Assembly (NCBI GenBank): GCA_964017045.1
Contig: OZ024798.1
Location: forward strand, 13,771,630-13,835,629
Length of the DNA stretch: 64,000 nucleotides
Direction: 5' to 3'
DNA from: Omphiscola glabra
Lineage: Eukaryota > Mollusca > Gastropoda > Lymnaeidae
The notes below the pieces were generated by a model. The model was not told the origin of the DNA. It worked only from the letters and a program-made list of their open reading frames with translations, and made no database searches. The translations under genes were made by a program, and so were the position numbers. Below are positions 44,456 to 55,134 of this stretch, in pieces. Position 1 is the stretch's first letter. Each line of letters starts with the position of its first letter.

Positions 44456-47400
44456 CTACCATTGTTATAGGGTACTTGCTTTGTACGTTGTATGTGATAT
44501 TAAAATAATGTAAGGATAACTACTTCTACCATATATTTACTTGAAAGAATTCCATCATATATGTATATATGTATTAAACTTATTTTTTGGCTTATTATTT
44601 GGTTATTGTTATGTAAAAATAAATAAAATTGTTTCTTCACAAAGTTTCAAGTTTATTACTTTAAAATGTGTTTCTGTAATTTTTGTGAATTTTTTAAAAA
44701 TGTATTATATTTGTAAAAAAAATAATTACTCAGGTATTTTTATGGTAATTATGGTTTACTATCATTAAAGTGTGTGTAACAAGCTGGGGTTACAAATTTA
44801 CACTAATAAAAACAGAATTAAAGGCCATGTAAAAAATAAAATATCCATTATTGTTACTCTAGAGACAAGAATGAAATACCTGCATATTTTCCCTTTTTGG
44901 GTTTACTAATGTAATAATCCAATTACTTTTTTTTTACTTCCACACGCTGTAAAACTAATATTACTCATTAATATATCAAAATACCGTGCAGCCTGACACA
45001 AAAAGCTGAAACAAATTTAACATTTAATATAATTTAAGAAATAACACTGAGATCTAGTGAGCTATTGATGTCCTTTTTCTAAATTCATTTACTGTATTAA
45101 GAATACTTTATACATTTTCTTGTATATCAGAAGTAAATAAGTTACGTTATATTACGTTACATTACATCACTTTACATGACAATACACTTCGTCAGAGTTG
45201 TCTGCAAAGAGGAGAAATGAAGCAATTGTTTTCAATCTTGATTATGGATGTGATAGATGTCCTTACGTACGTTGCATGACGCTACAGGTTATGGATGTGA
45301 TAGATGTCCTTACTTACGTTGCATGATGTTACAGGTTATGGACGTGATAGATGTCCTTACATACGTTGCATGACGCTACAGGTTATGGACGTGATAGATG
45401 TCCTTACATACGTTGCATGACGCTACAGGTTATGGACGTGATAGATGTCCTTACATACGTTGCATGACGCTACAGGTTATTGACGTGATAGACGTCCTTA
45501 CTTACGTTGCATGATGTTACAGGACGCTCAATACTCCAAGTTCAACCTTGCAGTATTCATTTTAAGGGATCTTGTTTTCTTGCACTACCATCTAAAAAAA
45601 AAAGTTACATCTCTGTTAAAAGGCCGTAAATAAAAGTAACAATTAATTTTATTCTGTAACCATGTTGTTTTGTTTTCTAAATTTAAATTCGTAGCTGTAA
45701 TTCAGTATAGTTTTTTGTCAACTGAAAGACTGCTTCAACGGGAGGCATTTCACGTAACCGTTGTCACGTTTCCATCAAAGGGACACAACATTTTGTTGTG
45801 AAAATAAGATATACATGTTATAAATGTGTTCACGTCTGGTAAGTTAATCCACAATCATAACCTATTCTTATTGTAATAAATGGAAAACGAATATATATAT
45901 TTTTTTAAAAAATTACTAGACAAAACATAAATGAGAAAACTATTTTAGAAAAGGTGAAATATATCGTAAAAGGTGCTAGGACTACAAAGTCTACATTTAA
46001 ACATTTTATTTTTAAGAGACTTACTTTGAATATGTGGTTAGTTTAAATTAGTCAAATGTGATTTGGATGAAATCGACTTTTGTTTGGTGGAATTTTCGAG
46101 TTGGAAGAACATTCGTCAGTCTCTCTAGTTCAATCTTTTTAATGTAAGCATCGCTGCTAGATCTTAGGGTAATAACTTAGATCTAAATATAAATTTATAA
46201 ATACCGTACAAATATATATCGCTAATTAGGCTAAATCGTCACATCATTACATAATCATTAAACTATTGCTTATACTTTTCTTCTAGAACTTGAATAAAGA
46301 TCGATTGGAAAAAAAATAGATTTAAAATATCAATAATTGTGCCTCACCTTGGACTTAATTTCCAGTTATTTGTTAAGTAGAAATTCGAGTTTTATTTTTT
46401 ATGGAACATTGACGACAATTCTTTTCGAAACCGAAAAATATAATATCAGTTTAGATTCTTCAGCAGGACTGTTTTTATAATAAGTTCACTTTTTAATTTT
46501 TTTTGTTTTATAGAGTAACACTTTGGACATGGGATCAACTGGCAAAGGAATATTATTTGGTTTATATAATGATCCTTAACATATAAAAAAAAATTAGTTG
46601 TGTTATGAGACACTGGCGATTAATCGCCACTATTTTTTATTGCTCGGTTCTTGTGATAATTCTGACATCAAATCATATTTATAAAATACTAATATGGCGT
46701 GTTATCTTGTTGTAACTTTTAATACGCCAATGCCAAATCATATCCAACGCAAGATGTATCACTCCTATTCGTTATATTACACATGGAAGATAGCCAAGAT
46801 GGGTGCCAATGTTAGGAGAACATAGACCAAAATTATACAGATATTGATGAGTAACTAATTTCGCTTGTAAGACATTTAGTTTCACACTTAACCCCAACAC
46901 ACTTAACAGACAACCTATGCACACCTGGCCAAATGTTATTGATCCATACACCTGCGCACTGTTGTCTATTGGGTAATACTTGGAGGGTTGCGTTCAGGTT
47001 GAAGCAATAAGAAATGTACACGCGCTTTTTTCTCTACCCTGTGCATATTTCCTTTTTTTTGGTCCTGACTTGTAGTCCCCGGACATTCCCGATAACCTTA
47101 TGCTTTCATGGATCGTTTGATTCACTTTTTCTCATTGACGCCTATGCTATTTTATTATTATTTTAACATGCGTTCAATTCGACACGCAAGTTACCTGACA
47201 AAATGCAGAGGTTCTTAAGTTGGGGCTCATGGGTCCATACGATACATTTCATGTAACATTTTATTAAATTAATATTAAGCATTTATTATAAGAAAGGGGC
47301 CGTTGTTTTCATCTGATCGGCCAAGGAGTCCATGCAACATACACGGCTGAGTACTCTGTCTGTGCTTTGTATCATTCTCAAAGCGCGGCAACCATTTTAT

Positions 47401-49101
47401 GGGTAAAGAGTCACTTTATAGATTAAATCATCGTCTAGACATTTCAAAAGATTGAAACTCCTGGATCATATAATTAATAAAAAAATTCCCATTTCCATAG
47501 ACCAACACAGCTACTTTTGGGGTGTTTTTATTTAATCCAGAGGTTTTGGGTCTTAATTATATGTGGTTGGGCCGAGTAAGTAAGTCATGTGTTTTAATGT
47601 GTTCACGAAAAGAGATATTTCATGTTCGTCAAAATTATTTTTGATGTAAAACATAAAAAGAAAAAAAAAACCATTCAAAGCGTAGTTAAATAAAATAAAT
47701 ACATAAATATATTTCTATTTTAATGTTCCAATCTTTTTTTTGGTTTCAACATGGAAAAAAAAAATCAATTTCAACACTGGTATATCGTAATAAGTTGAGA
47801 AACGTTGTTGGCGGAATCAACCACGAGAAACGTTTACCAAAGAGCCAAGTGTGCGTCACGTATCTAGATTGTTTATGTCATAACCTGGGCAACCAGAGGA
47901 GGATCATCGCGTCATACATTTACTGAAGTATAATACATTATAAACGGTTTAAAGGCACCAGGTTTATAGTTTGTAACTTAATTTGGAGGTTCAATTTCGC
48001 TTCAAGTGTTTGAATAACTATTCTGAACACGTTAATTTGTTAATGTTGCCATTAAGATGATTGTAAATACAGCGTACAGTACAACTGGACAAATTGTCTT
48101 TGACGAAATGAAAGGATCACAACAAACAACAGCCATTAGGAAACGAAATAAGAAAAGTTTGTATGAGTTTGTCATTTGTTAGATGTATCTCAATTGCAAA
48201 TTTTATAATACATTTGTTGTGCAGTGTAGTTAAATAAATTAATCATCTTAATAATTTATTTATAAATATATATATTTAAATATATTTAGTAAGACTTTAC
48301 AAGGTAGCTTATTATAATGGCTAATGTAACTTTAAATGTATTACAAGTGAAGAGCCGATAATCTATCAGTAAAAAAAAAATATGATAGATATTGTTGTAA
48401 AGTTTTAACAAATATAAATTTGAACTAAATTTCAAAAATCAGTTATAACATGAATAAAATATATAAATAACCATGAACATACCCCGTATCAGATGATTGT
48501 AGCAGCGACTGACGTTTCTACAAGCAGCAATCATTCTTAATTAAGTTTTTGTTTCCTTAATGGTGACTGTATGGTGGCAATAATTATTTTTTTAAGTACA
48601 AGAACATAAGGTGTCTAGAATAAGTTTAAACTGAATAAACAATACACACATTGACTCGCATTTTGTTACGTGGTAATTATGTGAGTTAAAGGAGCATTAT
48701 TTGTTTGATTGATTAAACCTTCACAACTATTTGGGATATGTTTCATTTATGGTAGGGCGAAGGTTATTATTTTTCCGGGTAGTTCTATTTTATTAATTAG
48801 TTTAATCAAAAAAGTTCCTGTTTCAGGTAAGTAACTTCATAAATTGTGTTTTTTAAAAAAAATAATTTTGCATTAACTAAAAACAACAAAAAAAAAAAAA
48901 AAACAAAAAAAAAACAACAACATTACAACAACAAAACAACAACCTATAATCCCAAATAATATGATGGCTGCACGTCTAGTTGTAAAAGGCACACGGCCAA
49001 ATATGTTAACCCGAGGCGTGGTTTAAACTATTCATAAATACAACACTAGTTAAAAGCAGCAAGCTAATTATTTGCTCACTTGATTAACTGATGTATCCTA
49101 C
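44456..49101. other. Long gene-free stretch
   Basis: It contains the 47-bp array (45241-45523), with TTACATGAC-like words just before it (45150-45190). A possible old hAT element runs from about 47205 ('cagaggttcttaagttgggg') to about 47808 ('aagttgagaaacgttg'), whose ends pair imperfectly and lack a clear target duplication. There is an A-rich 'aaaacaacaa' block at 48885-48940. No splice-supported exon. Confidence 0.5.
45241..45523. repeat. 47-bp minisatellite, 6 copies
   Basis: The unit begins 'ttatggacgtgatagatgtc' and continues 'cttacatacgttgcatgacgctacagg'. Period 47 and total 283 bp. Confidence 0.9.
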
Positions 49102-49109
49102 TATATAAG
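49102..49109 (+). promoter_or_regulatory. Candidate TATA box of the protease relative
   Basis: 'tatataag' is followed about 30 nt later by a pyrimidine-rich 'gactgtactccc', a possible start site near 49130. About 70 nt further is a good donor (gacatct|gtaagtgg, GT at 49200-49201), which would define a 5' untranslated exon. It is upstream and in the right orientation for the gene at 49727-52408. Confidence 0.4.
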
Positions 49110-49726
49110 AAGTCCATAGAGTTGACTGTACTCCCTTCAAAATAACGACACCTTTACTTTGTGATAATCAAGAACCTCGCCAGCATTCGATTGACATCTG
49201 TAAGTGGCCATCAATGCATTTAACCCTTTTCAGCCAAACCTATTATATTAGTGAAATCGCCGGCTGTGATAAGTTACAATATATTGGGCTATGCGTTTTG
49301 TCTACTTGAATCTTTGATCAGTAACATTACACTGGGCTACTTATTTTTTTGTCTACTATTTAGCTATCTGCTATTTTTTTATTTGTTCTCTGTCTAATGA
49401 GTACAAATTGATACTGAATTTTGTGTGTTTAAAATCTAAGTGATTAAAACACACAAATTCATTCAACACATTAGGTTTGTTTGTATTTTTTTTAAAAGTA
49501 CACGAACATACGTTTTCTAGAATAAATTTAAACTAAATAAAAAATAAATAAAATGACTCGCATTTTGTTACGCGACAATTAAGTGGGTCAATGGGGTGTT
49601 ATTTGTCTTATTATAACTCTTAATGTCAGGAATGCACGTGTGTGCTGAGTCAGACAGTAAACAATGCCCCCCTCCCCAAATATGTCACATTTTTACACTG
49701 TTCAAACGTTGGGGCGTTCTCTATAG

Positions 49727-52408
49727 AATTAACATTGGATAGTGTACTTAACATCTCACTTTAACAATGCATGAAACGATATGAAAGCGTTCATCAACAG
49801 AGAGACAGAGGTAAGAACTATTCGTCTTCTTTATTTCTTGTTACCTTAGGATGATGTGTAATTGAAACTTCCCTTATGTATCAATCCAGACACAAGACCA
49901 CAAATACATTCAGAGGTACACGTTGAGGGAGCCTCTCCGCGGGATTTCGACTGCAAAAATAAAACAAAATATGTCTCGTTCTCCTCTCTAAATCTCGAGT
50001 GTCTTCCTTGCGAACTCCGCCACGAATCCGTGCTACGGTTCCTGATTCTACTAGGGACACTGACATGTTCTGTCGAGGTAAAGAAAAGTCGCAAAGGGAC
50101 GGGTTCACTGATACCAAGAAGCCTCGGTCAAATACGATGTAACGCAGGTTTTTATCAATTAAACAAGGTAAACTGCGAGAGTGGAAGGGCGAATGAGTAC
50201 GTTGAGATTAACATTTGAACATCACGTGAAATTATACGCGATGACGAAGATGCTGCCAGCTCAACAGTTTATTTATATTACTTCAATGAGGATTTTAAAG
50301 GGAGGGTACGAATTCAAGGAAGTTCGGTGGTACTCGGTCCTATCGCTAGTGACGGTACAGTTACCCTAGTGTGTGAAGCTCCCAGATCTCTTGCCTGGCA
50401 AATCCAGAAAAATTCTCAAAGAGTTTTTGACCTCGCTGGAAGATATACCGTTGAACATTCGGAAATATTTGTTCAACATGGGCTTCATGGTTAGCCATCC
50501 CCATGGTCAGGAGCAACACATTTCTTACGGTGAATACAAGCTTGTGAGATTCTCGTCAGTAGGGTCAAGTGATTATAGAAGCACACTTTCACACTCCAGC
50601 GGTTCTTTGAAAGGTAAGATGAATTAGTCACAAAGGTTAATCCGGCTCACAATTGAATACATGTCTCGTTTAAACTTTGACCTTGAACCTCTAGGTCCTT
50701 AAATCTCAATTTACCCCATTTGACCAAAATTAAAATTTAAATTAAAATAATCAAGTTTTAAAAAAAATATGTGGTTTGAAATATATCCAATGAAATTTGT
50801 GTATTATTTGTTACTAGCCGACATACCCGGCGTGGCCCGGGATTGCATTAGGACTCCAATCCCGGTGACCTGCAGATCCCGTTAGTATACAGTTCTCTAT
50901 GGGATCCCGTTCCATCTAGGGACCTACCTTTCCAATGTTATCCCATTTCCCGATAGGATCCCGATTTGATCATGACATATAATAGCTTTTTTAAGATATT
51001 GAACTTTCTGGAAAATTCTAGATTGGATATTCTTAGTTTTAAATCCACCGATATCTCAATACGGACAATGAAGTGTATTGCTACCACGTTAGACCTATAT
51101 CCATCAATTCACAAAGAAACTAAACTGGTATCTAAGCCTTTTGATATTTATATAGCTTATATTAGGAAAAATGAAATAAGGCCCCAGAGGGATGGATATT
51201 ATGAGTTCAGTACACTTCGGTATTTGAGTATGGATAATCAAGTGTGTGTGTACTAAGTTTGGTCCAAATCCATCTATTCATGTAGGAGTATTTGTCGGTC
51301 ATTTTATTTATATAGCTGATATAAAGAAAAACTAATTCGCGGCCCCCGGCCCCAAACGAAATGTTATTAAAAGTTCTCAACCCCTTAAGAGTTCTTTCCG
51401 GATAATAATGGATATATGTGGCAAATTTGGTCAAAATCCATCCATACATGTAAGAGTATTAAGCCTATTGACCTATAGAACTTTCTGGAACATTCTAGAT
51501 TAAATGCATTATCCTTCTCTTTTGCCCAGACGACCTACTGCACGCTTTATCTGGAGGGCCTCAAGCATGTTCTATTTCGTGAGGCCAATTAAGACCATTG
51601 ACGCATATTTTATTATGAAACTGTCATTTTATAAACATATTTATCACAATGTGATATATTATTTTATCGAATAGGCCAGATGGACACACCGCTGAAAGCG
51701 ATAGTCTATTCATTCCCATCATGTTGTGGTTCGATTGGTGCACCAATAATAACATTCAAAGTCTTCGAGAACAGCTGCGAGCCTGAAATTTGGTTACACA
51801 AAGGCACGAATAGAAAAACTCAAGAAAATATCTCTGAATTTAAAGGTACAAAAATTTGTTTAAGTAATATCCTAATTTTTACATCTAATTCCATTTATAC
51901 TCGATTCTTCTCTAAACATCTGATTTTGGTTCAAGGTCTTTTTGCTTCTGTTTTCAAGCAAGATTTTATTATTTTAAAAGAATCGACAAAGATTTCAAAA
52001 CAATTTATTTTTTAATTCCTTTACAAAAATATCTGCTACCTTATAATTTTTACATATTGTGTTTTATGTATTGTTTTAGTATGCACAGAAAATGATGACA
52101 ACAATCCAGAAGCAGACATGGAACTAAGATCTGGCATCAGACATTTACATATAAGCCATCTTTCTGAGCGTTCACGAAAGCCAGGATGTTGGACAGTTTC
52201 AAAAAAACCTGTTCGCTCCATATTAAACATAATAATCTCGTCAAATCTGAGGTCCAAGCAGGCAAGAAGGGGACTTGAACAACGTAGAGATGAAAAAGAG
52301 TTGTCTGCGCCACACAGAAAGTTTCAACCAAAACTCTTGCGACAGAAATATCCTAACAGTCAACCACGACGGCAACAAACAAATAGGATATTAAGTCAGC
52401 CCAAATAA
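49727..52408 (+). pseudogene. Trypsin-like pseudoprotease, paralogue of the 20-26 kb gene
   Basis: Exons are 49727-49810 (ATG at 49771, MKRYESVHQQRDR), 49890-50613, 51675-51845 and 52080-52408 (TAA). All coding junctions are phase 1, matching the minus-strand gene. Homology is clear: SHPHGQEQHISYGE against HHPHGGEKVLSYGD, and SCCGSIGAPIITF against TCMGSSGAPILSF. The catalytic Ser codon is Ile (51734-51736). The His region reads TSREIIRDDEDA in place of STRHLVYNDEEA. A TGA interrupts the frame at 50216-50218, and a frameshift near 50375-50387 is needed to continue into PDLLPGKSRKILKEFL. The last exon is a basic tail (ELRSGIRHLHI...LLRQKYP) without BIR or RING. AATAAA lies about 60 nt after the stop (52467). 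It may be a transcribed pseudogene; an assembly error could explain the stop or the shift, but not both active-site changes. Confidence 0.75.
50814..51490 (-). mobile_element. Helitron-like relic in the pseudoprotease intron
   Basis: On the minus strand it ends '...cgccgggtatgtcggctag' followed by T, the same end type (cgggta...gctag|t) as the element at 59463-63058. Inside are 'tatatagc(t)tatat' and 'ggcccccggccccaaacg' phrases of the same family in reverse. The phrase 'gaactttctggaa(a/c)attctagatt' occurs near both 51001 and 51478. No clear other end. Confidence 0.6.
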
Positions 52409-52879
52409 CACTTAACGCTGTCACTTTTTTTTTTAGTTTACTGCAAGCGACAATTTTGATTCGTACAATAAAATGTTTACACTGTTGAAAAGCAACAACA
52501 CACATTGTCATTTTTCGTTACCTTTTGTTTTTAAATTACAAAATTTGGATTTTTAAAAAAAAATGTAAATTAAAAAAGGAGACCGAATAAAATTTTTTTA
52601 AACAAAGTTTAAAATATTTGCAAAAATTTTTACAACAGTTTTAAATCAAAACATAATAAACATTAATCATTTTTAATTTTTTTTGTTATATATTCACGAA
52701 ACAAAAGAATTTAACAAAGCACGTTTTCTGATCACAGCAAAAAGTTATATCACGATGAAAAAGGAGCATTTCAAGAAAGTTAGATTCTATTATTTGTTCC
52801 TTGCACAAATCCCAAACACATGAATGCAATTAGTCATTTTTACAAATTTTCATAATTCCTGTTCACTCACACATTTTCT

Positions 52880-53225
52880 TAGTCTCCTTGAGCACTCGAT
52901 ATACAAATCTAGATAGTCTCTTAAGCACTCTACCTACACATCTTCCTAGTCTTTTAAGCATTATACCTACACATCTTCCTAGTCTCTTAAGCACTCTACC
53001 TACACATCTGCCTAGTCTTTTAGGCACTCTACCTACACATCTGCCTAGTCCCTTGAGCACTCTGTATAGAAATCTAGCTAGTCTCTTAAGTACTCTACTT
53101 ACACATCTTCCTAGTCTCTTAAGCACTTTACCTACACATCTTCCTAGTCTCTTCAGCACTCTACCTACACATCGAGCTAGTCCTTCGAGCAGTCTACCAA
53201 CACACGCAGCTAGTCCATTGAACAC
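52880..53225. repeat. 33-bp minisatellite, about 11 copies
   Basis: The unit is 'agtctcttaagcactctacc' plus 'tacacatcttcct', 11 codons. Both strands are open throughout: plus reads SLLSTLPTHLP, minus reads RLGRCVGRVLK (a possible amphipathic basic helix with one Cys per turn set). It lies 470 bp past the pseudoprotease stop. There is no start context, splice site or known domain on either strand, so I call it a repeat. Confidence 0.85.
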
Positions 53226-55134
53226 ATCGCCTACGACATAGTCTTTGCAAGGCCTATCTTAAGCCAAACAAATCTCTTTACACGGACATAACTAAGGGCT
53301 TAACTCTGCTCTCCAAAGATCGATACTACAACAGAGTTTTTTCATTTTATTGACCGATGTTAGCATTCATGATTTTATTCCTAACTAAAATTAAATATAT
53401 TCCAGATGTTTTAACCTAGTCCGAAATATGTGAACGGTTTAAGAGATATACAATACATTTACTGAAACATTATTGTTATATATGTTAACATACAAGAGCT
53501 TCAATGGCTCCTAATTTATCAAACGCAAGGCCAAACTCTGCTTTAAGTCTAACATGTATCATTATAGAAAAATAATCAAACGTTTACAGATTTCACATAG
53601 ATGCTTTTTTTTCACTCCACTCATTTCTATTAATATAAAACATATGGATTTTTTTTTTGGGGGGGGGGGGGGGGTGCGGTTTTTGAAGTGGAATCAATAT
53701 GATATAACTTAGAGATACTAACGTTTGATAAAATTTTGTAGTCAACCTAAACCCAACTCTCGTACACAATCAGTGGTATTTTTAACTCAGTGCATTTCAT
53801 GGCCGACCACTACGTCAACCGGGGTGATATTACATATACATACATTTATTTATTTGTACGCGTTTTTATGAAAACACATAGATAAAGTGCACACATCAAT
53901 CGCCACCACATTGAATGTAATTATCGAATTATTTACCATAGGAATTTATACAGACAGAGCAGAGAGCAATACACTTGTCTATTAATCGCATGTTTTTTTA
54001 CCTTTTTAACTTAAAAAAAATTTTGTTTTTAAAAAAAGGAAATTAATGTCTTTATATAGTATTTTAATGAAATTAAGTTCATTGAAAGATTTCAAAGTAA
54101 ACCAATAAACTACATCAAAAAAATTTCACACTTTTCATCGCGATAAATAATCTTCATGGTTTCAAATTTTTTTTGGCAGAATACGAACATTGTTAGGTGT
54201 ATCTGTTTTTCACAACACTTTAAACTATTTTTTAAATTATAATGCAGCGATCAATTGGTCTTGTTTTTTTATTAAATGATTCACTCAATAAGTACAACTT
54301 GGGATACAGAAAATACTATTTTGAAGTATAAATCAATACCAAAGTTAAATAATTTTATGTTTGCACTACTTGTCACAAGGCCAATCAAATCGATTCGAAT
54401 AATCGATCGAATGAAACAAGAAGTAAAATGATGGAATTTGTTTCCGATGAAATATTTTAATCTGAGAATGAACAATGCTTTAACAGAAGTTAGAATACAG
54501 AGAATTAAATCAATTTTTATTGCGATCAATATTTTAAATATTTTTGTACGCCATGTTAACCCCAGAAAGGCTGACATTGTCTAAAAGCAACCAACAAGTT
54601 TTTTTTAAATAAACAAGTGTAAGAGTTATAGAGAGCTGTATATTTGATTAAGAATGTGCAGATTGATTGTCTCGAGTTGCTATGGTATCATTCCATCAAC
54701 AATACAGCTGTGAATGCTGGTGCAGAAGAAATGTATTTTATGGTGTGTTTTGTCTCAAGTAGTACTTTTGTTCTATGCGTTCAAAGTAGTACTTCTTGTC
54801 AATTTGCTTAAGTAGTACTTCTGGTCTAGTACCTTGAACTAGTTTTTTTTTAAATTTCAATTTATAAACATACAACTTAATATGCTACATTTTTACTGCT
54901 GGCATCCGCCCATCACAATGTGTCGATGGTGTGTACTATACACGGCCTTGGATTATTCTGTTTCAGGATTATAAGCTGGTTCCCTACACAGCAAATCAGC
55001 TCTCTCCATGCCGCTGAATAACCCAAAGGAACCAAACATTTTACACTCAATAATGATACAACAATATGCTTGGACAACGTTCTTAGTAATCAAATTTTAA
55101 TGTGTTCAATTGTGTTTAGTACAAAAATAAATTA
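53226..55134. other. Intergenic stretch
   Basis: A G-run lies at about 53659-53675. At 54755-54835 three copies of 'agtagtactt' recur at about 32-bp spacing. No supported exon. Confidence 0.5.

Noticed and set aside
47205..47808. Possible hAT element with ends cagaggttcttaagtt and aagttgagaaacgttg
   Set aside because: The ends pair at only about 12 of 16 bases and the flanks show no 8-bp duplication. Kept only as a remark.
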